From Arenicellales bacterium (GTDB lineage Bacteria > Pseudomonadota > Gammaproteobacteria > BMS3Bbin11): a DNA stretch of 5,255 bases. How positions within the stretch are numbered: position 1 is the first letter of the stretch; the number at the start of each line of letters is the position of its first letter. Of this stretch, positions 1 to 5,255 are shown piece by piece. The stretch covers positions 1 to 5,255 of the forward strand of contig JARFQC010000078.1 of the NCBI GenBank assembly GCA_029287965.1. The letters run 5' to 3'. A program made the translations under genes and the position numbers. The notes beneath the pieces are model-generated. The model did no database searches, was not told the origin of the DNA, and was given only the letters and a program-made list of their open reading frames with translations.

Positions 1-476
1 AGGGCTGGATGATACTTCGCGTCCTCGCTGCACTGATCATGATCACCATGGGTTTGTACATAGGCGGCTGGTGGCTGGGCCTGCTGCGCCTGGAAAACCT
101 GGGTGGCCATGTGTGGAAATATCTGCAGCCGATCGGGCAGAAACTGATGCCGGTAACGACGCTTCCGCATGCCTTGCTGCTGGGGTTGGTCTGGGGCTGG
201 TTACCCTGCGGACTGGTCTATACGATGCTGATATGGACACTTGCATCCGGTGGCTGGCAGGAAGGTGCGATGTTTATGCTGAGCTTCGGTGCCGGGACGC
301 TTCCCGCCCTGTTTGCCATGGGCGCTGCCAGTGCATGGCTGGGACGCACGCTGCACAAACCGGCGTGGCGCAAAATTGCCGGTGCAACGGTTATTGCATT
401 CGGCCTGTGGACGCTGATCAGCACCCTGCTCGTTCAGGCCAATGTCGGACTGGGCTGTGCCGTACCTCCACGTTAA
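1..476 (+). CDS. TauE/SafE-like (DsbD_2) membrane protein, 5'-truncated by window edge
   Basis: C-terminal part of a polytopic inner-membrane protein. The frame is open to the left edge (codons GGC TGG precede the first ATG at 9), so the true start probably lies outside the window and the ATG at 9 is an internal Met. Counting from that Met, hydrophobic segments lie at about 3-25, 53-78, 84-111 and 122-143. The motif WGWLPCGLVY (62-71), with its Pro-Cys in a membrane helix, and the GAGTLPALFAMG stretch (94-105) are typical of the 'sulfite exporter TauE/SafE' group related to the cytochrome c biogenesis transmembrane family (DsbD_2). Family members are usually about 220-240 residues, so roughly 70-85 N-terminal residues are missing. 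Such genes often follow ccoNOQP/ccoGHIS clusters for cbb3 oxidase, so such a cluster may lie to the left; that is inference. Transport substrate unknown; the 'sulfite exporter' label is inherited from distant relatives. Confidence 0.85.
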   Translation, partial: GWMILRVLAALIMITMGLYIGGWWLGLLRLENLGGHVWKYLQPIGQKLMPVTTLPHALLLGLVWGWLPCGLVYTMLIWTLASGGWQEGAMFMLSFGAGTLPALFAMGAASAWLGRTLHKPAWRKIAGATVIAFGLWTLISTLLVQANVGLGCAVPPR

Positions 477-533
477 TACGGGCTGCTTGATTTAATACTG
501 ATGTTGGATCATTGTAGAACCGATCAGGTTGAC

Positions 534-549
534 GCGGCACAAACGCCGC
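534..549 (+). promoter_or_regulatory. Small GC hairpin just upstream of the ribosome binding site
   Basis: GCGGC (534-538) and GCCGC (545-549) form a perfect 5-bp GC stem with a 6-nt loop, ending 1 nt before the GGAG ribosome binding site at 551-554 of the secreted-protein gene. No T-run follows, so it is not an intrinsic terminator. It could modulate translation start or be chance. It lies in the 86-nt gap 477-562, where no convincing -35/-10 pair was found (TTTAAT at 491-496 is only a weak -10 candidate). Confidence 0.3.
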
Positions 550-562
550 CGGAGATGCATTC

Positions 563-931
563 ATGAAAACTTCCAGACATGCATACATGCTCATCGTGTT
601 TCTGCTTCCCCCTGCATCAGCATATGCAGACTGTGTTTCATGCCAGATTCATAAACAAGGTGGAAGCTACATTGGCAGCTACGCGGTGCCGAAGTACCAG
701 ACCAACCGTTACTATGGTAATCGCTACCCGAACTACGGCTACGGTTCTTACCCGGGCTACGGGCAGGGTTCGCTGAAGCACCGCTGCGGGCCGGATGGCA
801 ACTGCGCAACTACTTATCGCGGCCCTGCCAGCGACATCAATAACCTGCCCCGCATTGATCGCCAGATACGTCAGACCCGGCCATCAAAGATGTATATCAA
901 TCCACAACCTAAGGCGGTACCTTTACGCTGA
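563..931 (+). CDS. Small secreted Tyr/Gly-rich protein with two cysteine pairs
   Basis: Not recognised as a named family. The 122-residue product has a clear Sec signal peptide: basic start (K2, R5, H6), hydrophobic core about 8-17, and likely cleavage after A20-Y21-A22. The mature protein begins D-C-V-S-C, so a CxxC pair (C24, C27) sits at its N-terminus. A low-complexity stretch at 36-66 has ten Tyr plus many Gly, Asn and Pro in short repeats such as YGNRYPNYGYGSYPGYG. A second pair, C75 and C81, follows, then a basic Arg/Pro-rich tail. The start is supported by GGAG at 551-554, 8 nt before the ATG. The cysteines could form disulfides or bind metal; CxxC here is followed by Q-I-H, so it is not a c-type heme site (CxxCH). 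The gene lies 86 nt after the TauE/SafE-like gene on the same strand and ends 4 nt from a convergent ORF. The protein is probably periplasmic, envelope-associated or extracellular; function unknown. Confidence 0.8.
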   Translation: MKTSRHAYMLIVFLLPPASAYADCVSCQIHKQGGSYIGSYAVPKYQTNRYYGNRYPNYGYGSYPGYGQGSLKHRCGPDGNCATTYRGPASDINNLPRIDRQIRQTRPSKMYINPQPKAVPLR

Positions 932-935
932 CGGC

Positions 936-1133
936 TCAGTCGTTGTAGAACTCGATACCCGTGAATTCATCACGATCGACTTCACGCTCACCGCTAGACA
1001 TCACGGCAAACTCTGCACGTTCCTCGATCGGCGGCTCAGCCCCCAGGTGTGGACCGGCCACGTCATCATACAGCGTGATGTCGTAAGGTTCCGCGGCATC
1101 CTGTGAACCGGCGTGAAGGCTGACATCCCGCAC
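936..1133 (-). CDS. Possible small acidic protein, GTG start, unrecognised
   Basis: An open frame of 65 codons, last in the leftward gene series after the PCu(A)C chaperone. The product is acidic (about one residue in four is Asp or Glu), with no signal peptide or membrane segment, and matches no family I recognise. Coding character is suggested by frequent G or C at third codon positions and by its TGA lying only 4 nt from the stop of the convergent secreted-protein gene, a neat packing typical of real genes. Against it: the only plausible start is GTG at 1133, and its purine-rich stretch (AAGGG) is only 1 nt away, too close for a normal ribosome binding site. The frame stays open upstream for about 16 more codons (reading RADKNLAIQTCTPGKG) to a TAG, but with no standard start codon. 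It may therefore be a real small gene, the remnant of a longer one, or a chance frame. Confidence 0.42.
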   Translation of the reverse strand: MRDVSLHAGSQDAAEPYDITLYDDVAGPHLGAEPPIEERAEFAVMSSGEREVDRDEFTGIEFYND

Positions 1134-1191
1134 ACCCTTGCCAGGTGTACAGGTCTGAATCGCTAAATTCTTATCAGCACGCTACTGGTGA

Positions 1192-1653
1192 TTAATGATG
1201 GGAATGATCCATCATCCCTTCACCTTTTTTAACCGGCATTTCTACCGGCATTTTAGAGCCACTCTGGAAGGTCAGCTCAACGTTGACGATATCACCTGCC
1301 TTGAAACCCCGCTTGGCCATCATCAGCATCAAGTGGTAACTTCCGGGCTTGAGTACGACCTTACCTCCCGCCGGAACAACAATTTGCTCCTGGGGAATCA
1401 TTTTTCCCATACCGTCCTGCATCACGGTCTGGTGCATTTCCACCATGTTGAAGTCAGGACTGGTGACGCCGACCAGGGCATCGTCCTTATCTGAAGCGTT
1501 GCTTATCGTCATGAATCCGCCTAGCACACGTGCTGCAGGGGGGCCTTCCCTGACCCATGGTTCCGTGACCGAGATGTCTGCCGAGTATGCTGGCAGGCTA
1601 CCCATAAACATGACCAGTGACAGTCCGATTGATTTCAAGAGAGTGTTCTTCAT
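1192..1653 (-). CDS. Periplasmic copper chaperone PCu(A)C
   Basis: A 153-residue periplasmic Cu(I)-binding protein of the PCu(A)C family (formerly DUF461), which delivers copper to the CuA or CuB sites of cytochrome c oxidases, often together with a Sco protein. A Sec signal peptide covers residues 1-25 (cleavage after A-Y-S-A). The family motif H(M)x10Mx21HxM is present exactly: M73-H74, M85, H107 and M109. Other typical features are EPWVRE (31-36), the PPAARVLGGFMTISN strand region (38-52) and KPGSYHLMLM (102-111). The C-terminus ends M-M-D-H-S-H-H, which adds possible metal ligands beyond the core motif. The ATG at 1653 has AGGT at 1663-1666, 9 nt upstream. It follows the YqhA-like gene by 49 nt in an AT-rich gap with no convincing promoter, so it is probably in the same operon. 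No Sco gene is visible in the window. Assignment is firm; the oxidase it serves is inferred. Confidence 0.95.
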   Translation of the reverse strand: MKNTLLKSIGLSLVMFMGSLPAYSADISVTEPWVREGPPAARVLGGFMTISNASDKDDALVGVTSPDFNMVEMHQTVMQDGMGKMIPQEQIVVPAGGKVVLKPGSYHLMLMMAKRGFKAGDIVNVELTFQSGSKMPVEMPVKKGEGMMDHSHH

Positions 1654-1702
1654 AAGTTTACTACCTGTTTAAAGTTAAAAATAAATCGTTCAGCGCCAGT
1701 GG

Positions 1703-2242
1703 TTAATGGCTGTCTGCTTGTTTGTCACCACTGTGTGACAGGTACAGCGCCAGGCCGATAAGTGCTATGCCGCCGGCGAAGTAGAGCATGTCCAGTGATG
1801 TGGAGAACTGCATGGACAATGCATGCTCGAAAAACTTGACGATAAGTATCATCAGCACGACCTTGGCGAGCCGTGCTTTCAGGTCGTCCAGGCTATTAAT
1901 CATCAAGACATTGATGGCGCTTTCGGATGACTCTGCTTCGTCTATCTTGCTGATGAATAGTTCATACAAACCCAGGGCAAAGATCAGTAGTACCGTGGCC
2001 AGCAGAAAGCCATCGATTATTTCCACGACATGCGTGATGAGGGTGGCCCGCAGGTCACCACGGCCTTCAGGGCTAAGCGTGGAAGATACGTAATCACCGA
2101 GATGACTGATCAGGTACCAGGTATCCACGGATGCCAGGAAGAACATGGCAATTGCGGCAAGCAGGCTGGAGACCACGGCAACCAGCACGATCAGGCGCGA
2201 GTTCCACAGTATGCTTTCAAATATTCGCTCCAGTGTTTTCAT
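1703..2242 (-). CDS. YqhA/UPF0114-family inner-membrane protein
   Basis: A 179-residue integral membrane protein of the UPF0114 (YqhA) family. Hydrophobic segments lie at about 17-38, 77-98, 124-145 and 151-169. The central stretch IDGFLLATVLLIFALG (76-91) followed by LYELFISKID (92-101) is the conserved core, and the SLDDLKARLAKVVLMILIV block (117-135) is also family-typical. The family's molecular function is not established. The start codon overlaps the stop of the upstream ABC transporter gene by 1 nt (TGATG), and a strong GAGGA ribosome binding site lies inside the last codons of that gene, so translational coupling is likely. Length matches the family (roughly 160-190), so it looks intact. 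Its place between an Atm1-type exporter and a copper chaperone hints at a membrane-stress or metal-related role, but that is only context. Confidence 0.9.
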   Translation of the reverse strand: MKTLERIFESILWNSRLIVLVAVVSSLLAAIAMFFLASVDTWYLISHLGDYVSSTLSPEGRGDLRATLITHVVEIIDGFLLATVLLIFALGLYELFISKIDEAESSESAINVLMINSLDDLKARLAKVVLMILIVKFFEHALSMQFSTSLDMLYFAGGIALIGLALYLSHSGDKQADSH

Positions 2243-4056
2243 CAGTCTTGTTCCTCGTTACTGTTTCTTCGGCCATGCGTTCCCGAATCCTGCTTCTGCA
2301 GCGCCCACATGGAGGCATACAGGCCGCCCTGCTCGAGCAGTTGTTCGTGTGTCCCACGCTCGACAATCTTTCCCTCGTCCATGACCAGGATCTGTTGTGC
2401 GTGGATGACCGTGGAAAGACGATGGGCGATTATTAACGTGGTCGTGTCTGAAGATATTTCTTCCAGTTCCGCCTGGATGCGTTTTTCGGTTGCACTGTCC
2501 AAAGCGGAAGTCGCTTCGTCAAACACGAGCACTGAAGGCGACTTGAGAATCGTACGCGCGATAGCCACACGCTGCTTCTCACCACCGGACAGTTTCAACC
2601 CGCGTTCGCCCACAACGCTTTCGTAACCATCCGGCAATTGCTCGATGAAATCATGGATGTGGGCATGTTTAGCGGCACGAATGACGTCTTCGCTGGATGC
2701 ACCCGTTTTACCGTAGGCAATATTGTAAAAAATCGTATCGTTGAACAACACGGTATCCTGAGGCACGATGCCGATCGACCTGCGCAGGCTGGACTGGGTG
2801 ACATTACGAATATCCTGGCCATCGATACTGATGCTGCCTTCGCTCACATCGTAGAACCGGTACAGAAGCCTGGACAGTGTCGACTTGCCTGCGCCGCTAT
2901 GCCCTACGACAGCGACGGTCTGACCCGCCGGGATTTCGAAGCTCACGTCATCCAACACCTCGCGTCGTGAATCATAAGCGAAGCTGACATGATCAAAACT
3001 TACCCTGGCCTGAGTGATCTGCAGATCCTCTGCACCCGGCTCGTCTGATATCTCAGCATCAGTTTTCAACAGGGCGAACATGCGTTCCATGTCTGCCAGT
3101 GAATGACGTATCTCGCGATAAACGAAGCCGAGGAAATTCAGCGGGATGAACAGTTGCAGCAGGAAGGCATTGACCATGACCAGGTCACCTACCGTCAGGT
3201 CACCTTTCGCTACGCCATCGGCGGCCATGAACATAAGGATAGTCACGCCTGTAGCAATGATCAGCCCCTGCACGGAATTGAGCAGCCCCAGTGACGTCGT
3301 ACTGCTTACAGCGGCCTTTTCCCATTGCTTCATCGAGTCGTCATAACGACTCGTTTCGTATGCCTCGTTATTGAAGTACTTGACTGTCTCGTAATTAATC
3401 AGGCTATCGATCGCCGCCGTATTGGCTTTCGAATCCATCTGGTTCATTTTGCGCCGGAAACCCATGCGCCATTCCGTGATCAACAGCGTAGTCGTGATAT
3501 AGGCAATCAGCGTGACCGCAATGACGATGCTGAACATGGCATCGAAACGTTGCAGCAGAATCACCATTACCAGGGTAATTTCAAACAGGGTCGGAATGAT
3601 GTTGAACAGCATGAAGTTCATCAGGAACCGGATGCCCGACACACCGCGTTCTATATCCCTGGATAAACCGCCGGTTTGACGATCAAGGTGAAAACGCAGC
3701 GACAATGCATGCAGATGCCGGAAGACTTCCAGCGCCGCGTTGCGCATGGTGTTCTGGATGACGCGAGCGAAGACGATGTCGCGCAATTCACCAAATAAGG
3801 TAGTGAGGAACCGCAACACCCCGTAGGCAAGCAGCAGGAACGCGGGTACAACAAGCACCGCGACGGACGGGTCGAAGCTGTCGACGATGTCCTTCAGCAC
3901 CAGCGGCACGCCGACATTGGCAAGCTTGGCCGCGCCCATCAGGGCGAGCGCGAATATTGCCCGGCCACGGTAGCGCCAGATGTATGGCCATAGCAGCTTG
4001 AGGGTTCTGCCGTAGTGTATATTGTCCGGCAGGGGTTCTGTGCGGCGACGGTGCAC
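2242..4056 (-). CDS. Atm1/HMT1-type ABC exporter, fused membrane and ATPase domains
   Basis: A 604-residue half-transporter expected to act as a homodimer in the inner membrane. The membrane domain has six predicted helices (about 31-54, 65-90, 145-168, 175-193, 258-282, 292-313). Atm1-type marks are NYETVKYFNNEAYE (221-234), LLNSVQG (258-264) and LNFLGFVYREIR (306-317). Y186, R197, R201, N260 and Q263 seem to match glutathione-contact residues recalled from the Novosphingobium Atm1 structure, with a constant offset of 9. The ATPase domain is complete: A-loop Y361, Walker A GHSGAGKST (385-393), Q-loop Q433, signature LSGGEKQ (489-495), Walker B VLVFDE (509-514), D-loop SALD (517-520), H-loop H545. 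The family exports glutathione conjugates, glutathione-bound metals or persulfides, and relates to mitochondrial Atm1/ABCB7. The start is GTG at 4056, as an in-frame TGA lies shortly upstream with no ATG between; its ribosome binding site is weak (GGGA about 12 nt away). First gene of the leftward operon. Exact substrate unknown. Confidence 0.93.
   Translation of the reverse strand: MHRRRTEPLPDNIHYGRTLKLLWPYIWRYRGRAIFALALMGAAKLANVGVPLVLKDIVDSFDPSVAVLVVPAFLLLAYGVLRFLTTLFGELRDIVFARVIQNTMRNAALEVFRHLHALSLRFHLDRQTGGLSRDIERGVSGIRFLMNFMLFNIIPTLFEITLVMVILLQRFDAMFSIVIAVTLIAYITTTLLITEWRMGFRRKMNQMDSKANTAAIDSLINYETVKYFNNEAYETSRYDDSMKQWEKAAVSSTTSLGLLNSVQGLIIATGVTILMFMAADGVAKGDLTVGDLVMVNAFLLQLFIPLNFLGFVYREIRHSLADMERMFALLKTDAEISDEPGAEDLQITQARVSFDHVSFAYDSRREVLDDVSFEIPAGQTVAVVGHSGAGKSTLSRLLYRFYDVSEGSISIDGQDIRNVTQSSLRRSIGIVPQDTVLFNDTIFYNIAYGKTGASSEDVIRAAKHAHIHDFIEQLPDGYESVVGERGLKLSGGEKQRVAIARTILKSPSVLVFDEATSALDSATEKRIQAELEEISSDTTTLIIAHRLSTVIHAQQILVMDEGKIVERGTHEQLLEQGGLYASMWALQKQDSGTHGRRNSNEEQD
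2252..2256 (-). promoter_or_regulatory. Ribosome binding site of the YqhA-family gene, inside the ABC gene
   Basis: GAGGA on the minus strand, 9 nt before the ATG at 2242. It is embedded in the final Glu-Glu codons of the ABC transporter gene and, with the TGATG stop/start overlap, supports coupled translation of the two membrane proteins. Confidence 0.75.
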
Positions 4057-4165
4057 GATCGTGTCACATCCCGAAAATCAAAAGGCCGGCTAGTTTACCT
4101 CACTGCACCCGCACCGGCATTGCGAAAAACGAATCTGCCTGGCAGCCACTCAAGCGTCATTGCCT

Positions 4166-4174
4166 TGGTATAAT
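4166..4174 (+). promoter_or_regulatory. Extended -10 promoter for the lipoprotein gene
   Basis: TGG followed by a perfect TATAAT (4169-4174) forms an extended -10 element (TGnTATAAT). No good -35 is seen at 17 nt, which extended -10 promoters can do without. Transcription would start near 4181, giving a leader of about 26 nt before the ATG at 4207. The leader contains the 8-bp palindrome CACCGGTG (4189-4196) and no clear Shine-Dalgarno. The rest of the divergent gap (4057-4206) shows no comparably good promoter for the leftward ABC operon. Confidence 0.6.
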
Positions 4175-4206
4175 CATGCCACATCCGACACCGGTGCCAA
4201 CCCGCT

Positions 4207-4530
4207 ATGAAGTTATTCTCCCCGATTAGTCTATTTCTGGGTGCAAGCCTGCTTTTCCTGACGGCCTGCGATGAGCCGCCCAACCCGCTGATGGGTAAAT
4301 GGCAGCACACCGCACCGACGGCAGATGGTGAAGCACAGGAAATAGTCGAATTCACCCCTTCGACGATGATCATCGACGGACGGCGCGTCACAGTGGTCTA
4401 CCAGCTAAGGCCGGACAAGGTTCGCGTCTCTGCCAGCAAACAGGCCATTGTTTACAATCTCATTGACGCCGACACGATCAGTTATTCGGATGATGACAGC
4501 AATGTCGTTACCCTGCGGAGGGTTGAATAA
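4207..4530 (+). CDS. Small lipoprotein, probably inner-membrane retained
   Basis: A 107-residue lipoprotein. Residues 1-20 form a type II signal peptide with lipobox L18-T19-A20-C21, so C21 should be lipid-modified. The next residues are D22 and E23; in enterobacteria Asp at +2, especially with an acidic residue at +3, keeps lipoproteins in the inner membrane instead of passing them to the Lol pathway. The mature part begins with a Pro-rich linker, then a G-K-W (30-32) and alternating beta-type strands (EIVEFTPSTMIIDGRRVTV, 45-63; KQAIVYNLIDADTISYSDD, 78-96). This resembles small single-domain beta lipoproteins with a 'MGKW' opening, but I do not recognise a named family. It is transcribed divergently from the ABC operon and ends 9 nt from the convergent SnoaL-like gene. 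The start is set by the signal peptide; the ribosome binding site is weak. Function unknown. Confidence 0.82.
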   Translation: MKLFSPISLFLGASLLFLTACDEPPNPLMGKWQHTAPTADGEAQEIVEFTPSTMIIDGRRVTVVYQLRPDKVRVSASKQAIVYNLIDADTISYSDDDSNVVTLRRVE

Positions 4531-4544
4531 CCACGCGTGTTATT
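4526..4544. repeat. Inverted repeat spanning two convergent stop codons
   Basis: AATAAC (4526-4531) and GTTATT (4539-4544) are perfect inverted arms around CACGCGT. The TAA stop of the lipoprotein gene (4528-4530) and that of the SnoaL-like gene (4542-4540, minus strand) both lie within the arms. The 6-bp AT-rich stem is weak and no T-run follows, so it is at best a poor bidirectional terminator; part of the symmetry comes simply from two TAA codons facing each other. Confidence 0.3.
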
Positions 4545-5016
4545 CCTTACCGCGCAGCACCATGTCCTGGTAGGCCTTTAACAAACCGGGGTCATCGATC
4601 GATCCGTGATGGTGGACCTGGAACCACCTGCTGTTGAGGCGCTCGTAGACGCGACTGGTGCGTATCTCCAGCGCTAACTCGGTATCACCCTTGTTTATGT
4701 GGCCACGCTCACGTCCGACTGCACAGAACATGTCTCCAGATTCGATAATCCTGAAGTCATAGAACTCGACGTAGACGCGGATACCGGCAGCAAAGATATT
4801 CCGGTAAACAGAACTGATCTCCTGCCACCCGCGCTTGATGCCGCCGAGCGGATTACTCATTGCGATATCGTCTGCCCGGGCCCAGTTGCGCGACATAAGC
4901 GCCATATCTCTGCCATTGAAGGCAAGGTAAAACTCCTTCAACGCATCAATTGGCCCCGACACCGGGTCGGGCAGTACATCCTTGCCGGTAATAACTTGAT
5001 CAGTGGATGCTGTCAT
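4540..5016 (-). CDS. SnoaL/NTF2-like fold protein
   Basis: A 158-residue cytoplasmic protein of the NTF2-like superfamily, closest to the SnoaL_3/YybH-type group. Support: the helix DALKEFYLAFNGRDMALMS (24-42), W45 with D49-D50, the loop SNPLGGIKRGW (54-64), the strand VYVEFYDFRI (81-90), the LEIRTSRVYER strand (116-126), and the closing WFQVHHHGS (131-139). This cone-shaped fold carries many roles (isomerases, hydratases, binding proteins), so no reaction can be assigned. The frame extends upstream to 5187, but that extension overlaps the MarR-family gene and reads like shadow sequence; the ATG at 5016 begins just before the conserved domain and is preferred. No clear Shine-Dalgarno precedes it. 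It lies 37 nt downstream of the MarR-like gene on the same strand, with a palindrome and a -10 hexamer in the gap, suggesting control by that regulator. Confidence 0.85.
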   Translation of the reverse strand: MTASTDQVITGKDVLPDPVSGPIDALKEFYLAFNGRDMALMSRNWARADDIAMSNPLGGIKRGWQEISSVYRNIFAAGIRVYVEFYDFRIIESGDMFCAVGRERGHINKGDTELALEIRTSRVYERLNSRWFQVHHHGSIDDPGLLKAYQDMVLRGKE

Positions 5017-5021
5017 ATTAG

Positions 5022-5033
5022 TTGTATATACAA
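5022..5033. promoter_or_regulatory. Perfect 12-bp palindrome, candidate operator
   Basis: TTGTATATACAA is a perfect dyad lying 5 nt upstream of the SnoaL-like start codon and about 20 nt after the MarR-like stop. Such AT-rich palindromes are typical sites for dimeric winged-helix repressors (MarR and GntR classes). Its position over the expected transcription start of the -10 hexamer next to it would allow simple repression. The binding protein is inferred from adjacency only. Confidence 0.5.
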
Positions 5034-5038
5034 TTATA
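5033..5038 (-). promoter_or_regulatory. -10 hexamer for the SnoaL-like gene
   Basis: A perfect TATAAT on the minus strand (5038 to 5033), sharing one base with the palindrome. The predicted transcription start would fall near 5026, inside the palindrome, giving a leader of about 10 nt with no Shine-Dalgarno. The -35 position at 17-nt spacing reads AGTTCT, which is poor, so the promoter is tentative and may need an activator. Confidence 0.4.
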
Positions 5039-5053
5039 TGGCTAAATGAAAGT

Positions 5054-5255
5054 TCAGAACTGTTTTGCAGCTTTGCGCAAATCCCTGACCAGCTCCGGCA
5101 GGCTGAGTGCGCCTGGCGAACCGAGCATCTGCTGATATAAACGCTCCCCGGTCTCCTCGAGCTCGTCATGCAGCTGCTCTGCCGCAACAGTGGGCAGCAG
5201 GCTCATTTCCCGGCGGTCGTTGCCGCCGATGCGCATTCTCTGGACCAGGCCCTTT
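5054..5255 (-). CDS. MarR-family transcriptional regulator, C-terminal part, truncated by window edge
   Basis: The last 66 residues of a winged-helix regulator; the frame runs off the right edge, beginning KGLVQRMRIGGNDRREMSL. This is the MarR wing: the end of the recognition-helix region (KGLVQR), the beta-hairpin with the hallmark D-R-R triad, then the long C-terminal helices used for dimerisation (AAEQLHDELEETGERLYQQ and LSLPELVRDLRKAAKQF). MarR proteins are usually about 140-165 residues, so more than half, including the helix-turn-helix, lies outside. The Met coded at 5236 is inside the wing and is not a start. MarR proteins usually repress their own operon or a neighbour and release DNA on binding small phenolic or lipophilic ligands, or on cysteine oxidation. 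Its nearest partner is the SnoaL-like gene 37 nt downstream, with a candidate operator between them. The visible part contains no cysteine, so redox sensing by this half is not indicated. Confidence 0.88.
   Translation of the reverse strand, partial: KGLVQRMRIGGNDRREMSLLPTVAAEQLHDELEETGERLYQQMLGSPGALSLPELVRDLRKAAKQF

Noticed and set aside
487..500. Possible FNR box (TTGAT half-site) upstream of the secreted-protein gene
   Set aside because: The second half-site ATCAA is absent at the required spacing; only one half matches.
648..755. CxxC in the secreted protein as a c-type heme site
   Set aside because: The motif is CVSC followed by Q-I-H, not CxxCH, so covalent heme attachment is not supported.
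795..1106. A 103-codon rightward open frame across the convergent junction
   Set aside because: It overlaps the signal-peptide-bearing secreted protein gene in another frame and the better-packed minus-strand ORF; no ribosome binding site or domain was seen.
2030..2626. A 198-codon rightward open frame across the YqhA-like and ABC genes
   Set aside because: It is antisense to two clearly identified genes; its product is Cys/Ser-rich with no recognisable domain, as expected of a shadow frame.
4095..4391. Minus-strand open frame across the divergent promoter and lipoprotein gene
   Set aside because: It is antisense to a well-supported lipoprotein and covers the extended -10 promoter; no family features.
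4540..5187. The long 215-residue version of the SnoaL-like frame starting at 5187
   Set aside because: The first 57 residues overlap the MarR-family coding region in another frame, are Ser/Arg-rich with no domain character, and no ribosome binding site supports that start; the ATG at 5016 fits the domain.

Overview
The window looks like chromosomal DNA of a Gram-negative proteobacterium, most likely a gammaproteobacterium with aerobic or micro-aerobic respiration. The reasons are moderate GC content, Sec signal peptides, a lipobox lipoprotein with an inner-membrane retention signal, a YqhA/UPF0114 protein, a periplasmic PCu(A)C copper chaperone, and a TauE/SafE-like (DsbD_2) membrane protein of the kind often found beside cbb3 oxidase assembly genes. 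The species cannot be named from this sequence. No rRNA, tRNA, CRISPR array, insertion sequence or phage gene was seen.

Layout, left to right. (1) 1-476 (+): the 3' part of a TauE/SafE-like membrane protein. (2) 563-931 (+): a small secreted Tyr/Gly-rich protein with two cysteine pairs. (3) 936-4056 (-): a probable operon, read right to left: an Atm1-type ABC exporter, a YqhA-family membrane protein (1-nt stop/start overlap), a PCu(A)C copper chaperone, and a possible small acidic protein whose stop lies 4 nt from the stop of the convergent secreted-protein gene. (4) 4057-4206: a divergent promoter region with an extended -10 for the rightward gene. (5) 4207-4530 (+): a small lipoprotein. (6) 4540-5255 (-): the end of a MarR-family regulator followed by a SnoaL/NTF2-like protein. 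The 37-nt gap between these two holds a perfect 12-bp palindrome directly abutting a consensus -10 hexamer.

How the genes may work together: the left two thirds has a membrane, copper and thiol theme. PCu(A)C proteins carry Cu(I) to cytochrome oxidase, TauE/SafE-like proteins often sit with cbb3 assembly genes, and bacterial Atm1 exporters move glutathione-linked metal or sulfur species out of the cytoplasm. Co-transcription of the Atm1-like exporter with a copper chaperone suggests a metal or thiol homeostasis role, but this is inferred from gene order. The right end looks like a self-contained regulator/target pair, with the palindrome as candidate operator.

Nothing here is clearly a new system. 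The most interesting points are the Atm1-YqhA-PCu(A)C gene set, the cysteine-paired Tyr/Gly-rich secreted protein, the unrecognised acidic ORF, and the palindrome between the MarR and SnoaL-like genes.
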